Shown: positions 35,462 through 44,542, counted from the stretch's first letter. The stretch is 64,000 bases of DNA from DATCMH01 sp036563505 (GCA_036563505.1 DATCMH010000002.1:1-64000); one strand, 5' to 3'. The notes: generated by a model from the sequence alone, not told the origin. A program made the numbers and translations.

Positions 35462-37684
35462 ATGGACACTCTTCCCGATTTCAGCCCATCGAACGATCCC
35501 AAGAAGGTGCCCGCCGCTTTGCGGACGCTGCTCGGCCGCACCAATCGCGACTGGTGGCCGAACCAGTTGTCGCTCGAGATCCTCCATCAGCGCGGCACGT
35601 CGCCAGACCCGATGGGTGACGACTTCAACTATGCCGAGGCTTTCAAGTCGCTCGATTATGCGGCGGTGAAGCGCGACCTCGTCGCGCTCATGACCGACAG
35701 CCAGCCCTGGTGGCCGGCGGATTACGGCCATTACGGACCCTTCTTCATCCGCATGGCCTGGCACTCGGCGGGCACCTACCGCACTGGAGACGGCCGCGGC
35801 GGCTCGTCGTCGGGCACGCAGCGCTTCGCCCCGCTCAACTCCTGGCCGGACAACGGTAACCTCGACAAGGCGCGCCGCCTGCTGTGGCCGGTGAAGCAGA
35901 AATACGGCGCCAAGCTCTCTTGGGCGGACCTCTTCATCCTCGCCGGCAACGTCGCGATCGAGTCGATGGGCGGCCCGGTCTTCGGCTTCGGCGGCGGCCG
36001 CGCGGACGTGTTCGAGCCCGAGAAGGACATCTACTGGGGCACCGAGGAAGAGTGGCTCGGCCAGACCCGCATCGATGAGGAGGCGGGGCTCGCTTTGGAA
36101 AGCCCCCTCGCCGCCATCCAGCACGGCCTCATCTACGTCAACCCGGAAGGCCCCGGCGGTTGCCCTGACCCGATCGGCTCGGGGAGAGACATGCGCGAGA
36201 CCTTCGCTCGCATGGGCATGAACGACGAGGAGACCGTGGCGCTGACCGCGGGCGGCCACACCTTCGGCAAAGCGCACGGCGCCGGCGACTTGAAGCATGT
36301 CGGCCGCGAGCCGGAGGGCTCGGACATCGCGGCCCAGGGCCTCGGCTGGGCCTCGAAGCACGAGAGCGGCATGGGCGACCACACCATCACCTCAGGCCTT
36401 GAGGGCGCGTGGACGCCGACGCCGACGCAGTGGGACAACACCTATTTCCGCATGCTCCTCGACTACGAGTACGAGCTCGTGAAGAGCCCCGCCGGCGCTC
36501 ATCAATGGCAGCCGATCGGGCAGAAGCCGGAAGACATGGCGCCCGGCGCGCACAGTCCCGACAAGCGCGTGCCGACGATGATGTCGACCGCCGACATGGC
36601 CCTGAAGAAGGACCCCAAATACCGGGTCATCTCGGAGCGCTTCCGCGACGATCCGGAGGCGTTCGCCGATGCCTGGGCCCGCGCCTGGTTCAAGCTGACC
36701 CACCGCGACATGGGGCCGAAGATTCGCTACCTCGGGCCCGAGGTGCCGTCCGAAGACCTGATCTGGCAGGACCCGATCCCGAAGGCGGATTACGCGCCGA
36801 TCGAGGCGAGCGACGTCGCCGAGCTCAAGCGCGCGATCGCGGCCTCGGGTCTCTCGATCGCCGAGCTCGTCTCGACCGCCTGGGCCTCGGCCTCGACCTA
36901 TCGCCAATCGGACCACCGCGGCGGCGCCAATGGCGCGCGCATCCGCCTCAGCCCGCAGAAGGACTGGGAGGTCAACCAGCCCGAGCAGCTCGCCCGGGTG
37001 CTGAAGGCCTACGAGGGCATCAAGGCGGCCTTCGACGCGAAGGCCGGCGGAGGCAAGAAGGTGTCCATCGCCGATCTCATCGTGCTCGGCGGCTCGGTCG
37101 GGATCGAACAGGCGGCCAAGGCCGCCGGACGCGAGATTGAGGTGCCCTTCGTCCCAGGCCGCACCGACGCGACGGCTGAGCAGACGGATGCAGCGAGCTT
37201 CGACGTGCTCGAACCCAAGGCCGACGGTTTCCGCAACTACCTCCAGGTCCGCTACAACGTGCCGACGGAGGAACTGCTCGTCGATCGCGCCCAGCTTCTC
37301 GGTCTCAGCGCGCCGCAGATGGCCGTCCTGGTCGGCGGCCTCCGGGTGCTCGGCGCCAACCACGGCGGCTCGGCCCACGGCGTGTTCACCGACCGGCCGG
37401 GGCAGCTGACGAACGACTTCTTCGTCAACCTGCTCGACATGGGCACGGCGTGGAAGCAGGCGAGCGACGAGAGCGACGAGGAATTCGTCGGCACGGACCG
37501 GCACACGCACGAGCCGCGCTGGACGGCGTCGCGCACGGATCTGGTGTTCGGCTCCAATTCGCAGCTGCGCGCGCTCTGCGAGGTTTATGCCGCGGCGGAT
37601 GCCGGCGACAAGTTCGTCCGCGACTTCGTCAAGGCCTGGACCAAGGTGATGAACGCGGATCGCTTCGACCTGCACTACACCTGA
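35462..37684 (+). CDS. katG: Catalase-peroxidase
   Basis: A cytoplasmic haem enzyme that removes hydrogen peroxide; 740 residues, the normal two-domain length. The active-site residues are R97, W100 and H101 in IRMAWHS, and the proximal His H266 in GGHTFGK. The Met-Tyr-Trp crosslink partners are W100, Y225 (IYVNPEGP) and M251 (RMGMND). The ATG at 35462 is chosen for AAGGAG with 8 nt spacing. oxyR lies upstream in the opposite direction, as in many Proteobacteria, so induction by peroxide is expected. A strong hairpin follows the stop. Confidence 0.98.
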   Translation: MDTLPDFSPSNDPKKVPAALRTLLGRTNRDWWPNQLSLEILHQRGTSPDPMGDDFNYAEAFKSLDYAAVKRDLVALMTDSQPWWPADYGHYGPFFIRMAWHSAGTYRTGDGRGGSSSGTQRFAPLNSWPDNGNLDKARRLLWPVKQKYGAKLSWADLFILAGNVAIESMGGPVFGFGGGRADVFEPEKDIYWGTEEEWLGQTRIDEEAGLALESPLAAIQHGLIYVNPEGPGGCPDPIGSGRDMRETFARMGMNDEETVALTAGGHTFGKAHGAGDLKHVGREPEGSDIAAQGLGWASKHESGMGDHTITSGLEGAWTPTPTQWDNTYFRMLLDYEYELVKSPAGAHQWQPIGQKPEDMAPGAHSPDKRVPTMMSTADMALKKDPKYRVISERFRDDPEAFADAWARAWFKLTHRDMGPKIRYLGPEVPSEDLIWQDPIPKADYAPIEASDVAELKRAIAASGLSIAELVSTAWASASTYRQSDHRGGANGARIRLSPQKDWEVNQPEQLARVLKAYEGIKAAFDAKAGGGKKVSIADLIVLGGSVGIEQAAKAAGREIEVPFVPGRTDATAEQTDAASFDVLEPKADGFRNYLQVRYNVPTEELLVDRAQLLGLSAPQMAVLVGGLRVLGANHGGSAHGVFTDRPGQLTNDFFVNLLDMGTAWKQASDESDEEFVGTDRHTHEPRWTASRTDLVFGSNSQLRALCEVYAAADAGDKFVRDFVKAWTKVMNADRFDLHYT

Positions 37685-37692
37685 GCCCAAAA

Positions 37693-37727
37693 CTCTCCCG
37701 CCGTGGCGCCTCGGGCCACGGCGAGAG
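37693..37727 (+). terminator. Hairpin after katG
   Basis: CTCTC...GCCGTGGC (37693-37707) pairs with GCCACGGC-GAGAG (37715-37727) around a short loop, with a small bulge, starting 8 bp after the katG stop. There is no T-run; it may attenuate or protect the transcript rather than end it, since a co-directional gene starts at 37745. Confidence 0.5.
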
Positions 37728-37744
37728 ATGGAGGCGCAGTTGCC

Positions 37745-38752
37745 ATGATGCCGCCCTTCTCCGTTCTCGACCTCGCGCCCGTGCCGGAGGGCTCGACTCC
37801 GGCCGACGCCTTGCGCAACGCGCGGGACTTGGCGCAGCACGCGGAGCGGCTGGGCTACCGCCGCTACTGGCTCGCCGAGCACCACAACATGATCGGCATC
37901 GCGAGCGCCGCGACCGCCGTGGCGATCGGCTACGTCGCGGCCGGGACGAGCACGATCCGGGTCGGGGCCGGCGGCATCATGCTGCCGAACCATGCGCCGC
38001 TCGTCATCGCGGAGCAGTTCGGCACCCTCGAGAGCCTGTATCCAGGCCGCATCGATCTCGGCCTCGGCCGGGCGCCGGGCACGGATCAGCGCACTCTGCG
38101 CGTCTTGCGCCGCGACCCGGGAGCCGCGGACACCTTCCCGCAGGACGTTCTGGAGCTGCAAGCCCTGCTCGGCCCCCTCCAGCCTGGCCAGACCGTTCAG
38201 GCCGTGCCGGGCACCGGCCTGCAGGTGCCCTTGTGGATCCTGGGCTCGAGCCTGTTCGGGGCCCAGCTCGCCGCGGCTCTTGGGCTGCCCTACGCCTTCG
38301 CCTCGCACTTCGCGCCTGACGCCCTGATGACAGCGCTTAGGGTCTATCGCGAGCAGTTCCAGCCCTCCGCTCAGCTGCAGCGCTCCTACGCCATGGTGGG
38401 CGTGAACGTGGTCGCCGCTGACACCGATGCCGAAGCCCGCCGGCTGTTCACCTCGGCGCAGCAGCGCGTGACGGGCATGCTGCGCGGGCAGCGCGGCCTA
38501 CTGCCCGCGCCGATCGACGACATCGACGCCTTCTGGTCGCCGACGGAGAAGCAGCACGCGTCGGCGATGCTCGCCTGTTCGTTCGTCGGGTCGGGGGAGA
38601 CGGTCCGTCAGGGGCTCGAAGCCTTCCTGGCACGCACCTCCGCCGATGAGGTCATGGTCGCCTCCGCCATCCACGACCACGCGGCCCGGCTTCGCTCCTA
38701 CGAGATCCTGGCCGGGTTGCGGCAAGTGTCGGAGCTCGCGGCAGCGGGATGA
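37745..38752 (+). CDS. Luciferase-like (LLM class) flavin-dependent monooxygenase
   Basis: A 335-residue protein of the bacterial-luciferase fold, group 1 LLM oxidoreductases that use reduced flavin. It shows the family signature: N-terminal FSVLDLAPVPEG, RYWLAEHHN (a His-rich beta-strand), IRVGAGGIMLPNHAPLVIAEQFGTLE, and YPGRIDLGLGRAPGTD. The start is one of two adjacent Met codons; 37745 is used. It follows katG with the hairpin between them, and its TGA overlaps the DUF1810 start. The substrate is unknown. Confidence 0.9.
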   Translation: MMPPFSVLDLAPVPEGSTPADALRNARDLAQHAERLGYRRYWLAEHHNMIGIASAATAVAIGYVAAGTSTIRVGAGGIMLPNHAPLVIAEQFGTLESLYPGRIDLGLGRAPGTDQRTLRVLRRDPGAADTFPQDVLELQALLGPLQPGQTVQAVPGTGLQVPLWILGSSLFGAQLAAALGLPYAFASHFAPDALMTALRVYREQFQPSAQLQRSYAMVGVNVVAADTDAEARRLFTSAQQRVTGMLRGQRGLLPAPIDDIDAFWSPTEKQHASAMLACSFVGSGETVRQGLEAFLARTSADEVMVASAIHDHAARLRSYEILAGLRQVSELAAAG

Positions 38753-39183
38753 CCAGCGGGGATCCTTTCGATCTCAGGCGCTTCTTGGAGGCGCAGGCGC
38801 TGGTCCACGAACAGGCCCTGGCCGAGTTGAGGGCCGGCACGAAGCGCAGCCACTGGATGTGGTTCGTCTTCCCACAGCTGCGCGGACTGGGGCGCTCGCC
38901 CATGGCCCAGCGCTACGGGATCGGCTCGCTCGAGGAGGCGCGGGCCTATCTCGCCCATCCTGTGCTCCGGCCCCGCCTGGAGCAGTGCACGCAGGCCGTG
39001 CTGGGCCACGCGGACCGAACGCTCTACGCCATCTTCGGATCCCCGGACGACGTGAAGTTCAGCTCGTCCATGACGCTCTTTGCCCAAGCCGACCCCGCGC
39101 CCGCGAGCCTGTGGCGACAAGCCATCGACGCGCATTGCGATGGGCGCCTGGATCAGGCCACACTCGACTTGCTGAGGGGCTAA
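38749..39183 (+). CDS. DUF1810-family protein
   Basis: A 144-residue cytoplasmic protein with the family's features: an N-terminal FDLRRFLEAQ, then KRSHWMWFVFPQLRGLGRSPMA, and a C-terminal DDVKFSSSMTLFA. The biochemical role of DUF1810 is not established. The ATGA overlap with the flavin monooxygenase suggests co-expression with it, and perhaps with the peroxide response through katG. Confidence 0.9.
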   Translation: MTSGDPFDLRRFLEAQALVHEQALAELRAGTKRSHWMWFVFPQLRGLGRSPMAQRYGIGSLEEARAYLAHPVLRPRLEQCTQAVLGHADRTLYAIFGSPDDVKFSSSMTLFAQADPAPASLWRQAIDAHCDGRLDQATLDLLRG

Positions 39184-39229
39184 GGCTAGCGCCTACCCCC
39201 ACCGGCCGCAGGATGGCGGTGACCGACCC

Positions 39230-40339
39230 TCAGTGAGCGGCCATCGACTCAGCAGGACGCGGGGCGCGCTCGCTTTCGACGGCGCAGGACGTGAACACGG
39301 CCATCACCTTGGACCAGGAGCGCAGGAAAGCGGCGACGCAGGCGGGGTCGAAATGCGTTCCCGCGTTCTTCTCCAGGAAGGCGCGCGCTTCCTCCGGCGG
39401 CCACGCCGCCTTGTAGGGCCGCGCCGACGTCAAGGCGTCGAACACGTCGGCTACGGCAACGATGCGCCCCGAGAGAGGGATCGCCTCGCCTGCCAAGCCG
39501 CGGGGATAGCCCGTTCCGTCCCAGCGCTCGTGATGGCTCGCGGCGAGCTCGCTTGCCAGCAGGACGACCTCGGAGCGGCTTCCCTCCAGGATCTTGCGGC
39601 CGCGTTCCGCGTGCTGCTCCATCTCGCGCCGCTCCTCGGGCGTCAGAGGCCCCGGCTTGAGCAGGATGGCGTCGGGCACGGCGATCTTGCCGACGTCGTG
39701 CATCGTCGAGGCCAGGGCGAGACGGCGGATCGCGGGAGGATCGAAACAGTCGAGAGCCTCGGCGATGATCGTGACGTAGGAGGCGACCCGCGCGATGTGG
39801 TCGCCCGTATCCGTGTCGCGGTGCTCGGCAGCCTTCATGAGCAAGCTGATGATCTCCTGCTCGCGCTGCTCGATGACCCTTGTCGCGGCCTCGACCTCCT
39901 TTTTAAGCCAGGCGGCGCGGTTGGCCTCGGCTTGGCGAGCCCGGCTCAAGGCGAGCAGGTTCGTCACGCGGGCCTTGATCTCGGCCGCGTCGAAGGGCTT
40001 GTTGAGGAAGTCCGTCGCGCCCGCATCCAAAGCCTCGCGCCGAAGGGCGCGCTGATCCATGCTGGTCACCATGATGATCGGTAGATGCGCGCCGGCCGGC
40101 AACTGGCGAGCCGCCCTGATGAAGGCCACGCCGTTCATCTCGGGCATCTCGTAATCGGTCGTGGCGACCCCGACCTTGTCGCCGTGCTGCGCGAGGAAGG
40201 CGAGCGCTTCCGCCGGGACGGTGAACGTCACCGGCTCGCAGGCCGGGATGCCGTGCATCGCCGCGACCATGAGGGCGTTGTTCAGCTCCGCATCGTCGAG
40301 AATGAGAGCAAACATCGCGGGCTCGTCCTTCATGTCCAC
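39230..40339 (-). CDS. Response regulator with HD-GYP domain (cyclic-di-GMP phosphodiesterase)
   Basis: A 369-residue protein. The receiver domain (about 10-130) has the acidic pair at 15-16, phosphoacceptor D62 in TTDYEMPEMNG and K114. A linker helix leads to the HD-GYP domain: HD at 214-215 (MHDVGK), HHERWDGTGYP (269-279). This complete set predicts hydrolysis of cyclic di-GMP in response to a phosphorelay. No cognate histidine kinase is adjacent. Because cyclic di-GMP controls exopolysaccharide in many rhizobia, a link to the 12-30 kb locus is possible but unproven. Confidence 0.93.
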   Translation of the reverse strand: MDMKDEPAMFALILDDAELNNALMVAAMHGIPACEPVTFTVPAEALAFLAQHGDKVGVATTDYEMPEMNGVAFIRAARQLPAGAHLPIIMVTSMDQRALRREALDAGATDFLNKPFDAAEIKARVTNLLALSRARQAEANRAAWLKKEVEAATRVIEQREQEIISLLMKAAEHRDTDTGDHIARVASYVTIIAEALDCFDPPAIRRLALASTMHDVGKIAVPDAILLKPGPLTPEERREMEQHAERGRKILEGSRSEVVLLASELAASHHERWDGTGYPRGLAGEAIPLSGRIVAVADVFDALTSARPYKAAWPPEEARAFLEKNAGTHFDPACVAAFLRSWSKVMAVFTSCAVESERAPRPAESMAAH

Positions 40340-40411
40340 CTGGGCGTATCGCTGCGCGCGTCCACCCTCGCCGGTTGCCCTTAAGGAACGACGAACGTCC
40401 GCGGCGGAGCG

Positions 40412-41122
40412 TCACCGACAGGCCCGGAACGCGCCCATGTCGAAGTGGAAATGATCGTGATGGGCCCTGTTGTAGTCGGGGCTGAGAACGACGTCGAAGA
40501 AGCTGCAGGCGCCGTCGCGCACGGACCGCAGGAACGCTGCCTTCTTGGGATCGGCGTTCCAGTCCTGGCGGACGGAGACGCGCGTCCCGTCGGCGAGGAC
40601 GAAGGCGGCGATGTCGATCGCGTTCGCGCGGGCGTGCTCGCTGCGCCGCCCTCCCTCGCGGTGGTAAAGGTTGCGGCAGGCATAGGTGCCGAAGTGCTCG
40701 ATGCGGACGACCGGCTGGCCGAGGTGCTGGCGCGCGGCCTGCTGCAGCACATGCGCCTCGACCATGGCCCAGGCGGCCGCGAGTCCGCAGCTCGCGCGGA
40801 AGGGTCGATCGAAGGCCAGCGACGAACGCGTCACCTCGACGGCAGCCTCGAAGCCGCAGCCCTCGCCGGTGACCTGATCGGGGACGGGCGTGTAGACGAG
40901 GGAAGAGGTTCTGAGCGTGGAGGCGCACAGGTCGCGATCGCGCTCGAGCCGTCCGAGCTTGAAACGCGTCAGCGCGTTCGGGGGATCGGCGACCTGCAGG
41001 GGCGCGAACGGGTTTATCCGGTCTGGAATCGTGATCGCGCCCGCTCGGACGAGGCCTGCGACGAGTGCGAGGCCGAGAAGCAGGGCAAGGCCGATGCGCG
41101 TAAGGAGCGTGCGGACGAGCAT
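40412..41122 (-). CDS. Extensin-like periplasmic protein
   Basis: A 236-residue protein with an N-terminal hydrophobic signal/anchor (about 6-27). The extensin-like C-terminal domain (about 60-236) contains HFGTYACRNLYH, SEHARANAIDIAAF and the closing HHDHFHFDMGAFRACR, with paired cysteines. The His/Asp pattern is like that of M15/LAS metallopeptidases, so a cell-wall peptidase role is plausible. The name extensin refers only to sequence similarity with a plant protein family. Confidence 0.88.
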   Translation of the reverse strand: MLVRTLLTRIGLALLLGLALVAGLVRAGAITIPDRINPFAPLQVADPPNALTRFKLGRLERDRDLCASTLRTSSLVYTPVPDQVTGEGCGFEAAVEVTRSSLAFDRPFRASCGLAAAWAMVEAHVLQQAARQHLGQPVVRIEHFGTYACRNLYHREGGRRSEHARANAIDIAAFVLADGTRVSVRQDWNADPKKAAFLRSVRDGACSFFDVVLSPDYNRAHHDHFHFDMGAFRACR

Positions 41123-41207
41123 TTGTCCGGCATCACAGGCGGGGATCGAGCCACGCTCGCGGGGTCAGGCCATATCGGCCTACGCCTCGTCAGGCCGTGC
41201 CGGAACG

Positions 41208-41239
41208 GCGCGGCCGGAGCGCATCGGCTCCGGCCGCGC
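41208..41239 (-). terminator. Strong hairpin downstream of the RTX gene
   Basis: A perfect 13-bp stem (41208-41220 with 41227-41239; arm GCGCGGCCGGAGC) around GCATCG, 24 bp beyond the stop of the RTX gene. There is no T-run on the minus strand, so it is either a rho-type or structural 3' end, or a boundary for the extensin-like gene. Confidence 0.5.
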
Positions 41240-41262
41240 TTGGTTTGACGAGGCCTCGTGCC

Positions 41263-43335
41263 TTATCCGATGAGGCCGATACCGAAGGTTCCGTCGGCGA
41301 TGGCCGAGCGACCCTCGTAGATGCCGAACTGCAGGTAGTGCGTCAGCGGGTTGACCCCGGCTGCCGCAACGTCCTGGTTGGCCGCGAGGTAGGCGGTGGT
41401 GTCGAACGCCGCCGAGGGATCACGCCCTTCCCGGAAGCCGAACTGGTTGTAGTGCGCGAGCGGGTTCACGCCCGCAGCCGCCACATCCTGGTACGCCGTC
41501 AGGTATCCCTTTGTGTCGAAGATGGCGTTCGGGTTCCGGCCCTCGCGGAACCCGAACTCCTGGTAGTGCCGGGCCGCGAAGGCATAGCCGGCATCGCCCG
41601 CCGCGCGGGCCGCATCGGCCACGTCGCCGTTCGCCAGAAGGTAGAACTCGGCGTCGAACCCTGCCGGTGCGAGATCGGGGGAACGGCCGATGGTGGGTGA
41701 GACCGTGCGCCCCTCCGCCTGTCCGAAGGCGAGGAAGTGCTCGAGCGGGTTGATCCCGGCCGCAGCGACGTCCGGGTTGGTCCGGAGATAGAGCTCGTTG
41801 TCGAAGTTGGCCCCGGGGTCGCGGCCCTCGCGCCAGCCGATCCGCGTGTAATGCTCGAGCGGGTTCACGCCCGCGCGGGCGACATCCGGGTTGGCCGCGA
41901 GATAGCCGTCCGTCGAGAAGAAAGCGTTGGGATCGCGGCCCTCCCGCGCGCCGAACTGCGCGTAGTGAGCGTCAGGATCGACGCCGGCCGCCGCGACGTC
42001 CGGGTTCCGGATCAAGTAGAACAGGTCGTCGACCAGCGGCGACCCGTCGTTCACCTCGACGGTGCGGTCGCTGAACTGGAACTGCTCGATCCCGCGGAAC
42101 GTGTCCGTGCCTTCGGCTCCGGTGATGGTGGTGGCGCCGTTGCTCGTCGCGCCGATGGTCGCCGTATTCAGCGCGAAGGAGAAGATCACCCGGTCGGTGC
42201 CGGTCCCGCCCGAGATGGCGTCGTTCCCGCCGCCGCCGATGAAGGCGTCGTTGCCGTCACCCCCGGACAGGGTGTCATTGCCTGCGCCGCCGACGAGGAA
42301 GTCGTTGGCGGTGCCGCCGGTGACCACGTCGTTGCCCTGGCCGGCGTTGAAATAATAGGAGCGGGACGCCTGGACGGCCGACAGGTTATCGGCGCCCTGG
42401 GTGCCCAGCGCGACGATCTCGAACGCGTCGCCGCGCTGCACGCCGGAGACGAGGTCGCGCACGTCGAAGGTGGTGCCCGCGGCCGCCACGAAGGTGATGC
42501 CCTCGTCGTCGAAGCGGCTGACGCCGCCCGTTAGAGCGCCGGTTCCGTCCTCGGCCTGGAAGCGAACGGCGAGGCCGCCGTCCTGGTTCGCCAGGGTGCC
42601 GGCATCCAGGGCGTTGCCGTTGCCGACCTCGGCGGAGGTGAAGCTCAGCCGAATCTGGCCGGCCGAGGCCGCCGAGACGCTGACGATGTCGGCGCCGGCC
42701 CCGAGATCGGTTGCGTCGCTGCCGTCCGTCGAGACGTTGACGATTGCCGTGTCGTTCCCGGCTCCCCCGACGATGGCGTCGTTGCCGCCCCCGCCGATGA
42801 AGCTGTCATTGCCGTCTCCGCCGGACAGGGTGTCATTGCCGCCGCCGCCGACCAGGAAATCATTGGCCGTGCCGCCGGTCACGACGTCGTTCCCGAGCCC
42901 GGCGTTGAAGTAGTAGGGGCGGGACGCCTGAACCGCCGTCTGGGTGTCGGTGCCCGACGTTCCGAGCGTGACGACCTCGAAGAGGTTTCCGCGCTGAACG
43001 CCCGAGACGAGATCGCGCACGTCGAAGGTCAGCCCCGCCGTGCCTGAGACGAAGGTGATGCCCTCGTCGTCGAACCGGCTCACCGCGCCCGTCAGGCCGT
43101 CGGACGCGTTCTCGAGTTGAAGGCGCACCGCGAGTCCGCCGTCCTGGTTGGCGAGCGTGCCCGCGTCGTTGGGGTTGCCGTTGCCGACTTCGGCCGAGGT
43201 GAAGCTCACCCGAACCTGCCCTGCCGCAGCGGCGGACACGTTCAGGACGTCGTCGCCGGTGCCGTAATTCGTGTTGGCGGCCGGGTCGGTGGAGATGTTG
43301 AAATTGTCCGTGTCGTTGCCTGGGGTCGCTGGCAT
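41263..43335 (-). CDS. RTX-type calcium-binding protein with internal duplication and a C-terminal repeat array
   Basis: A 690-residue protein without a signal peptide, probably secreted by a type I system through its C-terminal part. Residues about 24-196 and 211-383 are a duplicated unit: each has a beta domain (FTSAEVGNGN, FDDEGITF, FDVRDLVSGVQRG) followed by RTX nonapeptides (GGxGNDTLSGGDGND, GGGGNDAI). After a linker come six copies of an about 40-residue repeat (436-690) built on YLAANPDVAAAGVNPLEHY and then FGxREGRDP. Both repeat classes are seen in secreted Alphaproteobacterial proteins, but the exact role is unknown; adhesion or matrix binding is a guess. No T1SS genes are next to it. 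Confidence 0.88.
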   Translation of the reverse strand: MPATPGNDTDNFNISTDPAANTNYGTGDDVLNVSAAAAGQVRVSFTSAEVGNGNPNDAGTLANQDGGLAVRLQLENASDGLTGAVSRFDDEGITFVSGTAGLTFDVRDLVSGVQRGNLFEVVTLGTSGTDTQTAVQASRPYYFNAGLGNDVVTGGTANDFLVGGGGNDTLSGGDGNDSFIGGGGNDAIVGGAGNDTAIVNVSTDGSDATDLGAGADIVSVSAASAGQIRLSFTSAEVGNGNALDAGTLANQDGGLAVRFQAEDGTGALTGGVSRFDDEGITFVAAAGTTFDVRDLVSGVQRGDAFEIVALGTQGADNLSAVQASRSYYFNAGQGNDVVTGGTANDFLVGGAGNDTLSGGDGNDAFIGGGGNDAISGGTGTDRVIFSFALNTATIGATSNGATTITGAEGTDTFRGIEQFQFSDRTVEVNDGSPLVDDLFYLIRNPDVAAAGVDPDAHYAQFGAREGRDPNAFFSTDGYLAANPDVARAGVNPLEHYTRIGWREGRDPGANFDNELYLRTNPDVAAAGINPLEHFLAFGQAEGRTVSPTIGRSPDLAPAGFDAEFYLLANGDVADAARAAGDAGYAFAARHYQEFGFREGRNPNAIFDTKGYLTAYQDVAAAGVNPLAHYNQFGFREGRDPSAAFDTTAYLAANQDVAAAGVNPLTHYLQFGIYEGRSAIADGTFGIGLIG

Positions 43336-43733
43336 GAATGTCTCCCTGATGATCCTGTCGTTGATCGGCCCTGGCCGCAGGTCCGCGGCCGCGCCTCCTC
43401 AATCACCCGCGATGTGTCTGGAGAGGCGTCGAGGCTGCAGGGGCGACGAGCCCCTTGGCCAAGACGAAAACGCGACTTGACGTAACGGCCGTTGGGGCGC
43501 CCGAGCGGATACGCGAGAACAAAACCGCCCAGGCAACCGCATTCAGCCTGCCTCGATCAGGACGGCGAGGCGCGAAGGCTCCGAACGATTGCCATGATAC
43601 CATTCGCGAGACGGCCCCTCTCTTGGGGTGAGACCCGCTTTGTACGAGGCGGGCGCCGCTTGTACGAAGGTCAGCGCGCGAAAGTTTCAAGGGTCGTGAA
43701 AAGAACAATCACGGGACGCGGCCCGCCGGGCTC
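43336..43733. other. Intergenic region, 398 bp, upstream of the RTX gene
   Basis: The RTX gene promoter should lie in the left part. The only structure I note is a direct repeat of TGTACGA (43641-43647 and 43661-43667), spaced 20 bp, about two helical turns, so it could be a binding site. The remaining open frames look non-coding. Confidence 0.4.
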
Positions 43734-44438
43734 TCAGCGCTGCGCCAGAACGGCCCGTAGCGCCGCCCCGGCGTGATCGATGTGGGCTCTCAGCAGGCGG
43801 CAGGCCTCGGCGACGCGGCCGGCGCGGCACAAGGCGACGAGTTCGACGTGCTCGGCCTGGGCGCGCCCGAGGTCCCGGGTCAAGGCGAGCTGCATCCGGG
43901 TGTGGCGGTCGGCCTCCCGCAGCAGGGTGGAGGCGAGGGCCGCGGTGCGCGGGCGCCCGGCCCGCGCGTAAAGTCGTTCATGAAAGCGGGTGTTCAGCTC
44001 CCCCCAGCGGCCGACGCGATCGGCCTCCAGAGCGGCGTCGTACTCGGCGAGGATCGCCGCGAGAGCGTCGTGATCCTCGGGCGTGAGGCGCGGCCCCGAG
44101 CGGCGCAAGAGCCGCGGCTCGAGGAGCGCGCGCAACTCGAAGAGTTCCTCGACCTCCTCGGCCGAGAGCAAAGCCACGACCGCGCCCCGGTGCGGCACGA
44201 TCCGCACCAGCCCTTCGGCTTCGAGCTGCACCAGGGCCTCGCGGATCGGGATCCGGCTCACGCCGAATTCGGCGGCAAGCGAATCCTGGCGCAGCTGTGC
44301 GCCGGCCGGGAACGCCCCGCTCAGGATCCGCTCGCGCAACGCCGCGGCGGCGGCGGCGGCCATGGTGCGGTGCTGCAGTCCCTTGGCTACGGGCGCGGCT
44401 CCGCCCGTCAACGAGAGGCACTCCCTCGCGACCCGCAT
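43734..44438 (-). CDS. GntR-family (FCD) transcriptional regulator
   Basis: A 234-residue regulator. The winged helix at about residues 28-95 has the recognition motif EFGVSRIPIREALVQLEAEGLV; the C-terminal FCD ligand domain has the helical pattern ALLEPRLLR and ELNTRFHERLY, with potential metal-binding His/Asp. It is divergent from the hydroxyproline-pathway genes, so it probably represses them until a ligand (perhaps a hydroxyproline derivative) binds. The first about 24 residues before LQHRT are less conserved; a later start is possible. Confidence 0.87.
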   Translation of the reverse strand: MRVARECLSLTGGAAPVAKGLQHRTMAAAAAAALRERILSGAFPAGAQLRQDSLAAEFGVSRIPIREALVQLEAEGLVRIVPHRGAVVALLSAEEVEELFELRALLEPRLLRRSGPRLTPEDHDALAAILAEYDAALEADRVGRWGELNTRFHERLYARAGRPRTAALASTLLREADRHTRMQLALTRDLGRAQAEHVELVALCRAGRVAEACRLLRAHIDHAGAALRAVLAQR

Positions 44439-44494
44439 ATCCGCTCGCGACGAACCTGGACGATCAGCGGCACCCTGCGCTCCTTGACGACAAA

Positions 44495-44515
44495 GATTTT
44501 ATACATTCTACAATC
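44495..44515. promoter_or_regulatory. Operator-like palindrome between the GntR gene and the lyase gene
   Basis: GATTTTA-N7-TACAATC (44495-44515) is a near-perfect inverted repeat (one mismatch) in an AT-rich stretch within the 104-bp divergent gap. A possible -35 element TTGACG sits at 44483. It is a plausible binding site for the GntR protein, controlling both directions. Confidence 0.45.
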
Positions 44516-44542
44516 AAGCGAGAAAAGAGCAGGGAGGCGATC

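Noticed and set aside
36392..38308. Long minus-strand frame (638 codons) across katG
   Set aside because: katG and the monooxygenase on the plus strand have intact catalytic motifs throughout; the antisense frame has no recognisable domain.
43492..43776. Small plus-strand frame upstream of the RTX gene
   Set aside because: It is highly basic, has no ribosome site and overlaps the GntR gene end in antisense.
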